Assembly (NCBI GenBank): GCA_029582265.1
Contig: CM055833.1
Location: 30,160,288 to 30,224,287, forward strand
Length of the DNA: 64,000 nucleotides
From: Zoroaster sp. YZ-2022
Lineage: Eukaryota > Echinodermata > Asteroidea > Forcipulatida > Zoroasteridae
Direction of reading: 5' to 3'
Shown here: positions 41,959 to 54,900 of the stretch, in pieces
Layout: each line of letters opens with the position of its first letter
Numbering within the stretch: position 1 is the first letter of the stretch
Program-made: the position numbers and the translations under genes
The notes under the pieces: model-generated
Told to the model about the DNA's origin: nothing
What the model saw: only the letters and a program-made list of their open reading frames with translations
Databases searched by the model: none

Positions 41959-44066
41959 TTTTTTTTTTTTTTTTTTAAACTTGAATTCAGGGACCTGATG
42001 AAAACATCAATAAAGATGAAGAGTGGATAGCAAATAAGTTGCAATAAGACAAAAATAAAAAATGGATCATAAGTAACAACAACATAAAAACTTGGTTATC
42101 ATGTGACTGGTGGTCATGGTGTCCAGGAAACCTAAAAAACTACCCTACCAGAGCCCTACCACCTGACTAGGCGTGCCGTTCACCCACACTTTATGGGCCC
42201 GGGCCCCCAGGGCAGGATTAACACCTCTGAGGGCCCCTGGGCACCTGAAACTCCAAGGGCCCCCCCACGGGCACGGGTCGTTCGCGTGCGGCCGCGAAGC
42301 GGCCGTGCGCAAATATGTGCACGCGCGCTTCGCGCGCGTGCGCAAAATTTTGAGTTTTTTTTTTCATTTTCCTCTAAATATTCACAATTTGGTGATTGTC
42401 AATATTTAGATACCTTATTTGTCCAACTGACAAATAAGTCCTCAACTATACAGTCATTGTAGTCTGTCAGACAGACGCACAAAGGCCTACATGCTAAGCT
42501 GGCATTCATTAGAAAATGAGTTTCAATCAGTTGACTTGACTTTCATGAAATAAAGTTGATTTAATCAATAAAGGCAAAATAACAACACAAGGCTACTATT
42601 TCAAAGGATTTATTAATTTTCATTCACTATTATTCAGTGGTGGAAAGTAACTAAGTACATGTACTCAAGTACTGTACTTAAGTACAATTTTGAGGTTTGA
42701 TGTTCAAGGTCCTTGAACATCAAACAGCCAATCTAGCCCATTGTTACTGGTTTAACACACAATCGGCACTTTCCAGCAGCATTCTCACCAACAATAAAAC
42801 ACTCATTTTGACTAATTTATTTCGGGGGGGGGGGTGGACGGATTCGGATTAGATAACTTTTTTTATCTATTAGATAAATAAAATAAATTAGATAAAAACA
42901 TTTTTGGGGAAAAAAAATGTTGGAAAAATTTATTTGGGAATTTTTTTTTTTTCAATTTTTTTTTTCGACCACCATGGAGGGCCCCCTGATGCCCAGGGGC
43001 CCCTGGGCACGTGCCCAAAGTGCCCATATGGTAGATCCGGCCCTGCGGGCCCCGTAGGCTGTCAATTCGCAGGTCACCATCTCCTAGTCAGGCATTAACC
43101 TAGCCTACACTACTCCATAACCACCGGTTGAAACAGTAAAAAGATTGAGATTGAAATGATTTAGGACATCTGATCCATGAGGAAGGTGTTCACATTTGTC
43201 TTAAAAACAGACACATCTGGAGAGGTAGGGAAAGCAGACGCTGGAAGGGAGTTCCACAGTCGACTTGTCCTTGGTATATATGAGTTGAGATGAAGTTCTG
43301 TTTTTGACAAAGGTATATATACGCAGTATGGATGTCCAGTCAGTGAAGATCTGGTAGTTCTTACACTCAGTGCCCAAGGGGGTAAAATACCAGCCAGCTC
43401 ATTGGATGGTTTCAGGAAGATATGACGGTAGAAGACGCAGAGTGATGCAACATTTCTCCTGTGACTCAGTGGAACAATGCCATACTTAAGAGGCTCGTCA
43501 ATCCTGAGTAAGCGAAGTGCTTTATTCTGCAACCTATCCAGCAGCTTCAAAGATGAAGTTCCTGCTCCATTCCAAATTGGAGAAGCATATTCCATAAGAG
43601 GACGAATGTAAGCCTTGTAGATGGAGATACGTGCAAGGTGAGGAAGAATGTTTCTAGAACGGCCCAAGATGTAGAGTCGCTTTGCTGTTTTTTTTTGCAA
43701 TTCCTGTGATGTGTTGAGACCAAGACAGTGTTTTGGTAATGGTGACACCCAGCAGAGTAATATTATCAGTAGGCTGTAGCTCTTTGTTCATGAAGTGGAG
43801 TGGAGGATGATTCTGCCTTCTTTTCCTGCTGATGATCATCTCGTCTGTTTTGCTGGCATTGAATGTGACACACCAGCTTTTCGCCCACGCTTCGATTGAG
43901 AGCAAATCTCGTTGGTGGTTATCTGCGCATATGATTCTAGCATCAGGATTTTTAATAATGACATGGAGGGTAGAATCATCGGCAAATATGTGGATATCAT
44001 TCTCTAGATGCGAAGCCAGGTCATCAATAAACATAAGGAAAAGTACAGGATCGAGAATACTCGTGG
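41959..44066 (-). mobile_element. 5'-truncated non-LTR retrotransposon inserted in the minisatellite
   Basis: Minus orientation. The poly(A) tail appears as T18 at 41959-41976. Reverse transcriptase remnants are 'FLMFIDDLASHLENDIHIFA', 'FADDSTLHV', 'WCVTFNASKTDEMI', and, after a frameshift near 43700, 'ISIYKAYIRPLMEYASPIWN' and 'IPRTSRLWNSLPASAFP'. It is 5'-truncated within the RT next to the satellite. It is interrupted in its 3' part by the hAT element 42208-43045. Confidence 0.75.
42208..43045. mobile_element. Non-autonomous hAT transposon with perfect 8-bp target duplication
   Basis: 838 bp bounded by cagggcaggatt and (reverse) cagggccggatc termini with extended inverted homology (gggcccctgggcac). 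It is flanked on both sides by cgggcccc (42200-42207 and 43046-43053), the 8-bp duplication characteristic of hAT. There is no transposase frame. It lies inside the LINE 41959-44066. Confidence 0.85.
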
Positions 44067-44398
44067 TGTGTGGTGTGTACTGTGGTACTAGTATATTACC
44101 AATCAAGGACTTACATCGACACTTTGTGGTGTGTACTGTGGTACTAGTATATTACCAATCAAGGACTTACATCGACACTTTGTGGTGTGTACTGTGGTAC
44201 TAGTATATTACCAATCAAGGACTTACATTGACACTTTGTGGTGTGTACTGTGGTACTAGTATATTACCAATCAAGGACTTACATTGACAATTTATGGTGT
44301 GTACTGTAGTTCTAGTAAATATTACCAATCAAGGACTTACATTGACACTTTGTGGTGTGTACTGTGGTACTAGTATATTACCAATCAAGGACTTACAG
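44067..44398. repeat. 56-bp minisatellite, right half
   Basis: About six copies of the same 56-bp unit as 41659-41958, e.g. identical phase points at 44104 and 44160. One copy has diverged (tttatggtgtgtactgtagt). Confidence 0.9.
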
Positions 44399-44515
44399 GA
44401 TATTATTCGAATTATCTGTTAAGAAAATTTGAAGAACCAGATTCTGCTTGATCGTCTTCAAGCAAGACAGTATAACTCAATGGAAGAGACGGTGGCATGA
44501 TTGCCAAACTTAATC

Positions 44516-44546
44516 GCGGTCAGTTCATGTACTTGGATGGGAGACC
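44516..44546 (+). repeat. 5S rRNA-like box C fragment
   Basis: gcggtcagttcatgtacttg followed by gatgggagacc resembles the 3' internal-control part of 5S rRNA (ggttagtacttggatgggagacc) with a 4-base insertion. The rest of a 5S gene is not present, so it is a fragment or the head of a 5S-derived SINE. Confidence 0.35.
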
Positions 44547-44559
44547 AGATCCATGAATC

Positions 44560-46032
44560 ATATTGTTAGCCGTCGCGTGGTTGTAAGAGATGAAGGCACG
44601 ATGAAGGCTCTATAGATCTACTATCACCGTCGGGTGTCTGCGTCCTTCGTGAATGATATTATTAAACCGTATAGATCATTGTTTTAAATTTAATATTGCA
44701 ATGAATATTGGTATATGATTGTTAAGGTAGCTCGGACCCCCCCCCCTTCACCCACACATTTTTGCTTGTCATAGCTAAATAGGCCAAATTATCTCACAAC
44801 AACATTCTAACCCCATAAACGTACATGTACACGTACAGTAGGTACCTCTGTAATGAACGGCCATACGACCAGCTAATGGGCTCTTCCTTCAAGAGCAATG
44901 TGATTCCTGCAGAATAGCCTGATTTTGTCCCATTAGTCGAGTCTTAATCATCCTATAAATTATAAAAGAAACATATTATAGGTAGCTTGAACATTGTTTT
45001 ATGGAAATTAAAATTAAGAATTTAAGCTGTTGTTTCCCTTATATTTAATTATCACCAAAACCTCCGGAACAGAGAAATACTGTAAAGAAATTTAGCATTT
45101 TATCTCCCAAAATGTTAAAATTTCACTCACCCTAACTACGAATTGTACGTACTATTGAGACAGACGGGGTGCCAAATTCGCCATATTGATAACAAATCTT
45201 TAAATTGACTGACAGTTTATTCATTTACTTCCCCAAAACGTGAATTTGCCCATATCTATTTGGCTTTACTCAACAAAAATTACATTTAATTTGTTTTGTT
45301 TTAACATTTTAAAAACGAAATCGATACGGCCTTCGGCTCGGTTCTTATCGCCCGTGACCACACCCAAAACCAGTCATTAACCTGCGGCATGGCAAAGACC
45401 ACGCGACAAACTGTTATTCCCTTAGTGTAGTTTCAACTTTTAATTGAACACACAAATTTAATTCAAACTAACAAACACATACACTTCTTGGATTAAAAAG
45501 AACATACTTTTGTAAATAAAATAAATAAACATTACACTGATTTAAAATCATAATTATGTTCAAAATGAGTTGCATCTTCTCGTTATTTTCACTATTATTT
45601 TTTTCCCCAGATCAGTAAAACAAGCACATTATCATCTTCAATTTATTATGAAACATATGTCAACATCTTGTGAAGTTATACTTTTATGGGGTGAAATAAA
45701 GTGACAATTTCGACTGATTTGCATTGTGTAAAGTCATTATTGAGGGCCTGTTAACACAAAAGTAACTGCGACTACTTTAGACTAATTTTGTAAGACTGTT
45801 ACCCTCTTTTAAATTTTGAGTTGACTTAAAATTAAACACATCACCATATATTAATGTATGATTAGTCTTCAAAATGAAAAAAGCTTATAATTATAAGCAA
45901 ATTAATAAGTAATAACAAATTTTAAGTGTGTCACATGACTATAAGGAATGTAAATAAGCAATAATTGCAACATATTCGCACTTCAATGAATTCAAGATTT
46001 CTATCACATTCTTCACAAGTATCCACAATGGA
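44560..46032. other. Non-coding AT-rich DNA
   Basis: No exon, RNA gene or repeat with a recognisable end was identified, apart from a short C-run at 44740. Confidence 0.5.
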
Positions 46033-46301
46033 TTAACCCCAACCCCCTAGGCACTCTGGCTAGGAATCCTCAAAAATCCATCAAGGTGCACTTTTGGAAA
46101 CATGCCCTTATCTTCAAAATGCACCATGCGTTTTCGTTGATCTTTCATATTCAGCACTTATGGCCTGTACTTCTTGCCAGGTAGTAATTTTGCCCAATTG
46201 GAAGAGGTGAAAGTACTAGTAACAGTGCTGAATTTTCCCCAAAAAGTGCCCCTTGGAGGATTTTGGAGGATTTTGAAGGATTTGGGGGTGGTTAGGATTA
46301 A
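46033..46301. mobile_element. piggyBac-like MITE (TTAA ends), copy 2, inverted relative to copy 1
   Basis: 269 bp with TTAA at both ends, starting TTAA-CCCCAACCCC and ending GGTTAGGA-TTAA. The interior matches the reverse complement of 1656-1909 (catattcagcacttatggcc, gaagaggtgaaagtac). Confidence 0.6.
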
Positions 46302-48990
46302 AGAAGAGTTTTAAAGCTTAAAAAATATACAAATATTTTTAATTACATAATATAATTATATTTATATATGGACATGTAGAAAGCATTAAATCACTATTGG
46401 CCTAAATGTGCTGAAAATAAATAATGTGGAATTAGTAATGATTGGTGCATTGTTTGTGGTGATGTCATTACCGAAAATCGAACCAATGAACTTTTAAAGG
46501 CAGAGTACATTCTTGGTAATGGCAAACAAAAGTTCCAAGATATTATGTAAATATATTATTATTATTATATTGGTACCAATTATCATGTGAACTTATTCCA
46601 TCTAAAAAGCTGTATTATTTTTTTCTTGAGCAAATGTGAAAATGTACGTCCACAAACCAAGCTTTAAACGTTTTTGTTATTTTCTTGAAGACCACACAAT
46701 GAAATAATCTGAAACAGTCACCAGTTGGTTTCTATACATTTATCTTCACTTTTGTAGATTATGGATGCATTTATAGCCTTATGCGATACTTGGGGAAAGA
46801 GTATGTAGCACTATGCATGTATGTACATGGCAGAAATGTTTCTGCAGAGTACTTGAGTCAGCACATGGTCAAGAAAACATCAAACTTTTACAAAGTTACA
46901 TAGATTTGTGCTCAATTAATTGCAGAAACTCTAATAAATAAAAACCACTTCAAAAACTATAAACAACAAATAGTCCAAAAAGGGAATTCCAGTCACTTTG
47001 TGCAGCGATTTCAACGTACAAACTCTCCCCTATGGCTCAATAGAGGGCGACAATTAAAAGGAAACTATTGTACTTCACTTGATGGAGTTATAAATAAGCA
47101 TTACGGCTATTATAAAATAAAAACAAAAATTGTCAGTTATTTTCCTTTTCTTTTCATAAGTCGGTACCCTAAAAAATATAAATCTCTTAAAAAATATCAA
47201 AAGATATTTCTGAAGTTCATCTAACAGAACCAGAGTCTGGAAAAAGCTTTAGCAACCATTTGCTGGTTTCCAAAAAGCACGAGGAAGACCACTCAGACTA
47301 CCACATCACTGGCACCAGACTATTCTGGACATGAGCCTCGTTCTGATTATCAAAGAATTGTGTGGAAGAAAAACGAGATGGCCACCATGTGATAAAGGTA
47401 TAATGCTCTTAAATGTAAGGTACAGAAATTGGTAATTCAAAAATAACAAAACTAGCAAATCATGATGTGCAACTTATTACTATAATTTGGTCTGAGGTAC
47501 TGTTGAGAAAAGTGAAATAACTTCCAGCTATAATTGAGGAAAGAATACTCCTTCCTGAATTCCAAGTGAGACTGAAAACAAAGAAACCTGAATGCACTTG
47601 CACTATTTTCTCGTTATCGACAACAACGTCCTAAGCTGAAATCTTTATTCAAAGAGAGTCAGCATGACTTGTATTTGAAACTGTTGAGGGTATATGTCAT
47701 TAGATCACTGATCAAAAGGCCAACAATAGTGTGTAATTGCATTAGGCGTATTTTGCAGTTGATGTGCGTATGCGCGCAATATCTCAAGTGATCATTGGCT
47801 GGCAGAAGTACCAATAGTACCATACATAACACACACATATAAAGTGTACGCACAATGCCAAAGTGGCTATCATCAAGACACTGGGTGTAATTTCATTGTT
47901 AGTGGGCTATGATGTGAACAGAATGAAGATGCAGCTTTGCCATCATACCAAATGTTGTACATTCCCTTCAATTTTCCTTTTCCCACAAAAAGATGTGCAA
48001 TTGACATGTGACTCTTTACTTCAATCTATATAAACTAGTACCCTTTTCTGCGGAGTATTTTTACAATTAGAATATAAATAACTCCACTAATTAATATAAC
48101 TTTTCAATTCTGTTTTTTTCTATATTACAAACTGTTTACACAATTTTTACATTAGGTTAATGTACATTAAAATACTTTTAATTTAGACAACAGGTATATA
48201 CAATTGAAAGATGCCTTTAATTCCTGGGTAACAGTACAGTTTAATTGAATATTGTTCCAAAATGTGGGAAAATATCTGAAATATAGAAATCAAAAATTCT
48301 CAGGGGGGTCTTGTTTGCAATTTCATTTGTTTTGTTACACAGTGTAAAAAATGTATTTTCCTAAGTAACAAAGTACTGAATTAAATCTGGTAAAATTGTT
48401 AAAAACTAAAAAAATATCAGTGAATTTTTGAAAAAATTGGAATGCATCTCCAAATACAGAAAGGAAAGTATCATTAATGAATATTTCCTCTTTTAACTTG
48501 AATTGATACTGACAAAAAGAAGGGGAATGTTGGGGAATACAGATTATGTGGCAAACTAAATTTAAGGATAAACAAAAAGGTGGAAGGCAACAATATAAAG
48601 ACTGCTACATCATAATCAAAGGGAGGCCCTGATTAACAAGATAAGAAATTCATCATTTAAACATTTCAGAACCTAACCATACAAATTCATCATTAAAAAA
48701 GTCAAATCTTTAACATGAATGCATATAATCTTGTTTATTAATACTTGAAATTCCTGGTTACATACAACATCAGGCGGATTCAGTTCGCGATTTTTGCACA
48801 GTGGAATGTCATCTCACAATATCCATTAGGGTATTATTGGTCCACTCAATCCCTGACTGATCTTAACTTGACCTCAGGTAACAGTGCAAAGGTTAAAGGT
48901 GATGAGTTCAAAGGGTACATTATTAATGGTCCACTAATTCCCTGACAGCATTCAGCTGAATCTAAACTTGAAAGGGTAGCTAGCCTCCTG
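46302..48990. other. Intergenic DNA downstream of the INPP4-like gene
   Basis: No gene supported. It contains a single dispersed-repeat segment at about 46735-46780 related to the 59-bp array unit. An AATAAA on the minus strand (tttatt at 48734-48739) could be the poly(A) signal of the gene ending at 48991. Confidence 0.45.
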
Positions 48991-51900
48991 CTATGTGATG
49001 ACTGTTTTGCCATACGTTCCTTCTGGGGGACGGTACAGCTTGGGGAATGCTCTCAGCTGCATTTTGTTAAAGGCGTACTTGTTGACGCCAACGTTTTTTC
49101 TTGTGTTGTCACGACGGGTACCTTCACTGAAATATAACAAAATTTATCCCATAGTGAACATTTTCAATGAGTTTCAGTTTTGATTTTAACTATTTTTTGT
49201 TAATGAAATAAGCTGAAATTTTCACATGTTGGTTTCTATACATATTATCTCTTCATTCTTATAAAAGTATGGATGAATTTACAGACATTTGACCAATGGT
49301 GTACACTCCATTTGAGAGAAGACCCTTGTGTAATAACAGATACCTTCTCATGGTGTCCAAGAGGTGAGTAAACATATGTGAGTGCAGCTGGTGCTCATCC
49401 TGCAGAATCATACATTCTTCTAATGTGACGGACATTGCTGTTCGATCCTTGGCACTCTTGCAGGACGTGAAGCGGATGCCGTCCAGCCGACGTGCCAACT
49501 GCAAGGAAGGGGTAAGGGAGATGGTAGGGGAGATGGGAGTGAAGGATGGGTGCATTTATTGGAGTTTATTCTTTCATTTATTATTGATTACTATATTAAT
49601 ACCCCTGTACCCTAATTGGTAATCTTGTAAAACATAAATGATCACAGTTTTACATACAACTAATACTTGATAATGTTATACATTGAAATAATTCAGTCTC
49701 AGGTGCTTTAGTAAAATTAGTCAAATAATTTATAAAAATAATTTCTCACTTATTTTGTGAGAATGTGTTATTTTAAAGTTTTTGTTTTCCTTTCCAAAAG
49801 AAAATTAGAATTGTTTTATTACAACAAAGATTGCTGGTAGAAAACAAAACATGTTTGATACATCTTTAAATTTAACATGAAGAAAAAATGATTAAAACAT
49901 TAGTAAACAAACAAAACAACCAACTGATACCTCATAGAACAAACAAATAAATTCAAATACCTGTGAGCTGATGTGTAGAATTTCTACGTTTTTGTTCTTC
50001 TTGGAGTTAACATGATGTCTTAGACTACTCATTAAAACATCGAGGGAGACAGAACTACTCGATTCCCTCCAATCTGTATCAAGAGGATAATCAGTTTGGT
50101 AATTAGGGTTAATGTTACCTTTTAGAATGGTAAAGTCTATCAACAATTTCTCATTATGTTCAACAGAGGGCAGTGTTCATTTCTTTGGATCCAGGGAGGG
50201 TGGGCATCTCTTTTTTCCCCATGCATGTAAATTTACCATACTTTTCTGTGAGTGCCCCTTTTTTGGCAGAGTTCCCCCTTTTTGCCATGTGCTCCCTACC
50301 CCCATTTTGAGACCCTTGATCTGCCCCTTTCATATATGACAAACTTCCCTGACCTTTGTGAGGTATCATATGAACAAGCCGACTATAGTAGTTGTCTAGC
50401 TTCTGGAGGTTATCTTGGTTGATGACTTCTTGTAGTGAGGTATCACCAAATCTGAAATGTACAACAATATCAAATTGACACAACTAATAGAAAAGGCTGC
50501 AGGGAACAGCTAGCATTCAGAGTATAACACCAGAAGTCTATTACCTACATGAAGTATGCCAGCCTCCTGTAACCCACACCACAGCATTGTACTCCAAATG
50601 CGCGCACACACAATGAGCTTGGTTACGGGTTTTGCTCCCCCTGCCCAGCCTGCTGTGGGGCATCATAGGATAGGTGTTTCCACATGAAACTAGTTCCTAG
50701 AGAACTAGACACAATCTTAAAACAAGATGCAGGTGAACCATCAGCTGTGGGGAGAATGCCCTAAACACTAAGGTGCGCGTGCGAGATACAGTTCTCTCAC
50801 ACGCTGGTTAAGTCTCCCTGACTGCACTGCTTCTGTTTGAGACCGTGCATGTCAGTTTATGAAACAAATGTCACAAATGGGCCAAATCCATTGTTTTTGG
50901 AGTACTGTGCCGTGGACTAGGTAGTCCACATGGAACACTTCATGTAGGTAATAGACTTCTGATAACACTCAATGTTCATGTGGGAACACAGTTCTTTTTA
51001 AAATATTGAATTGGAAAGTTCCCATTCCAACACTTCAGATGCAGGGTCCAATTTCACAAAACTTATCTTAGCTGCTTAGGCACCTTTTCAAAACTATTCC
51101 AGGATAAGTTGCAGAAAAGTTTTTCCGCAAAGGGTATATAATTGCGAAAACGTTGAGGTCAGATTCTTTTGTGAGATAGATTTTTCCTCTATACAAAGCA
51201 CACATTTATCCTCTATATGTTTATAGACTCTTCACCGAGCAGTCTGGTTTGGCCAACTGATAAGATCTCACAGCCCTTTGTGGTTTGGAGAATCCAGGCA
51301 ATGTTTACGAAATGTGACATGCGTTATTTATTTTGTGAGAGTATTGATCAAGGACAATCTAGGCTTACTTGATGTCAATGAAAGAGCTCGATCTTTAGCA
51401 ACAGAACACATAGGTTTACTTTTAAATAAAAAGTTATTCAGATCCGAAATTCTTCAATACCATGAAGATTTTAAGAATGAAATGTTCTTCGGCAATATAG
51501 TAACAGCACAATGGTTACAGTCAGTGAGATTTAACTGTAATTGTATTTAAACCTCGTTTTCAACTAAGGGGCCCAGGGAACGATTTCGTTTTGCATAGCA
51601 AAACTGCGATGCAAAAAATCATTTTTTGTATAGCAATCTGTGAATTTTGTATTGCAAATTTAAAAATGCTTAAAATTACTGTATGTAGTGTGCATAGGTA
51701 AAGGTATTGTTTTTTAAGGCTTTACTGTCGTTTGGTTCATAATATGAATGTCCAAATTTTACCAGAAATAATAATCTTTAGTGTCCAGAAATTACCACAG
51801 GTGGTAAAAAAATTCATGTTTTTTTTTTTTCTTCTAGGCCAATTTTCTTCATTATTTTCGCCAAATTGTAGTCATTCATGAAAGTTAGTCCTCCGTCTAT

Positions 51901-54900
51901 TTTCTTTTTTGTTTACATTGTTATATCGATCGCTAAAACAGAGGCAATTTTTGGGTGATTTTCAAAGTGAATTTTGCCGAGTGTAACAGTACTTTGTGGT
52001 ATGATCTCTACGGTATGATCAAGCTTGATTTTGATTATTAAAAATTCGTCATGAAAATGAGTAGCTCACTGTGGTTGAAAGTGTAATCATATTGTGTGCC
52101 GAAATTATTCTAAATCTCACCACTACATATACAAATGAATGCTCATTTTGTTAATTTTCAAAAACTTTTATTATAAAACGAAGTTAGTAATAAACGTTTC
52201 TAGAGTTCCTTTGAATACGGCCGTAGTGATTGTATGAAAGCGTACGTGTGAACTGGACACGGTACTATTGTGTATAGGGGGTGGCTCAATTGCTCAATGT
52301 TCCAACCCCCAAACTCGGCAGAAGAAAAAATAAACACGTGCGAAGCTAAAACAAACTGGGTGGTTGTTGCGCGTTTTTCATTTTGGAAATTTCACCTGTA
52401 GTTAATTCATCAGCAGAAAAATATTGCATGCACATAGAATTTAAGGCATTGCGGATAAAATCCTTACGGATTGCTGGGAAATAAAGTTGCATGTACGGAT
52501 GCACATAGATAAATCAGCACACGTGTTCACTGTTGCTCACTGGGCGAGTGACCAAACCGCAAATCCACCCAGCAGGGACCACCCGCTGGCTTCCAGTAGA
52601 TAACGATCTCAATGTCTGCAGTTTAGTCTTCATGTAAACAAATTGCCTGGTCTAGCTTCAATACTTCTCCGCAAACATATTCACAATATATTTGGACTGC
52701 TTGGGGATACTTTGAGCATTGAAAAATCAACTGCACGTAAATCTCTGCGCAAGTTATCCCGGAATAGTTTTGAGAAGGTGCCTTAGTGTTTGCGCAATCA
52801 CCTTGGGGGATTTGTATGTTTTTACCATTTGCAAAGAAATTCAGACAGTACATGTCGTCTGACAAATCATAGCACTTTGTGCAATCAAATACGAACATAT
52901 GGGCAAATATGAACAGACTCAAAAGCAAAAACGTTATCAGCACAATCATACTCACAATTCTGCCATCGTCTGTTCTTCGTTCATACCAACGTTAAAGAGT
53001 ACAGGATAAACCTTAATAGGCTGTCCGTTCAGGAGCTCCTCTGGGATACTTTCTTTAAGAGAGGGCAGTACTGGTACATTGACGACAACATTTGAACTGT
53101 GAATATACAATGGTAATTTTAGGCTTGGGTCTGCAAGGTAATTTAATACTTCAATCCCATTCAGGATTTTTTTTTTTTTTTAAATAAATAAATAAATAAA
53201 AAATATTAAAACAATTTAAAAAGAGAACAGTACTGGTATGTACACTGACGTGTAAACAGACAAAGCAAGGTTAGAGTTCATGTGATTGAGGCAATCTACT
53301 TCACTAAGTTGATAGTGCACCATTCAGGAGCTTGTAATAGTATGGTTTACTTTACGAGTGAGCAGTACTGGTACATCAACAAGATTTGAAATGTGTATAA
53401 ACAGGGGGGCAAATTTCACAGAGCTGCTATAATTAAGCAGAGATTTCTCCTATGCATTTTAAAACAGACTACCAGTCAAATTTAAGTACACACTTTAATA
53501 ATAATAATGTGTGGACTTATATAGCGCACGTATCCACCAACTGAGTGGTGCTCAAGGCGCATTATATTATTACCCCTGCTCATAAGGCTCATAAATCATT
53601 CCTGAAACCATCTCAGCTCCCTGGGGAGTATACAGCTCAATTGCTGCCATTACAGCGCATATAGGGCTAATCAACCAACTCTGCCCTCACAGGTACCCAT
53701 TTAACCCCTGGGTGGAGAGAAGCAATTATGGTTAAGTGTCTTGCTCAAGGACACAAGTGTCACGGCCGGGATTCGAACCCACATTTTGCTGCTAACACCA
53801 GAACTTGAGTCCGGTAAGCTAGACCGCTCGGCCACGACACTCCGAGGCCAAATTCATAGAGCTACTGTGCAGAAAAAATGCTTACCAGATATATTTGTTA
53901 AGCCGATGCAATGAGTGTACTTTAGCTGGTAGTCTGTTTTTTAATGCTTAGCGAAAATATTTGCTTAGCAAAATTCTCTGCTGAGCAGCTCGATGAAACT
54001 GACCCCTGGTAACCCCCAAATACCTGCTGAGTAATATTTCCCGCTTATTAGCAGCTCTATGAAATTGAGGTTCTGGTGCTAAGGCAAACCTACTTCAGAT
54101 CACCACAAAGCATCTTACCGGGTACCAGTGAGTACTGGCATCATGCTAGCATCTTCTGTACTGTTCTCTACAATTTTGAAGGTGACACCGTGGAGGTCGT
54201 GGATGCCTACTGCAAAGTCTTCTAACATACCCATCTCATCACCTGTAACGATGGGAAAGAGAGTTTGTGATATCAATATCAGAGAGAAAGATATTCAACA
54301 AACTTTATGTGGCATCTGTTACACAAGTCATTAAATTCAATTGTTTAACCAGACAGACAGAGAAATAGACACACTGACTTGACAGAGCATTAAACACAGC
54401 ACTCGGTGATCTTTATCTAAGCCTAATTTTTACAAATGTTGACAACATCTCATAAATTTATCAAAAGTGATAGGCAAAATAGGGGCACAATGTTGGTTTT
54501 CTCCGCTGTTAAATGCCACATTTTGAGATCATTTGAATGTCCAACTTGTATGAGAAACTGTAGGCACAAAGTGGGTCAATATCTGATGCTACTTTCACAG
54601 GTTTGGTGGCTTTTGCAACCCAAAATTATGCAATCAGTTCATGTTTCTGTGAGTTTAATGTTACTTACAGTGGAAATTGCATGTGTAGCAATTGCATTGC
54701 ATTGTACTGTCATTGACTTGAACTGTTTGTTTAAAAAAATGCTGTTTATGAAATGGTCTATTGGTTACCAGTATCACCCCCAGACATCTACACAGAGAGG
54801 TATTTACCATATGTACTGATCAAACTCTCAAAATGGGCCAGAATACCCAGTGAGCTCATTTGTCGCATGAAAACCTTGTTGAAAATATTCTCCCTGAATT

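Noticed and set aside
47230..47398. Possible orphan plus-strand exon before gtataatg (frame ending 'RWPPCDK')
   Set aside because: Only a faint resemblance to gene B exon 2; no partner exon, acceptor or domain could be supported.
51278..51550. 90-aa plus-strand ORF in an INPP4 intron
   Set aside because: No recognisable motif, no splice or promoter context; likely chance or an old repeat fragment.
53757..53841. Genuine tRNA-Leu gene
   Set aside because: The tRNA-like part is continuous with a SINE body and LINE-like tail, and a second copy exists at 39768-40061.
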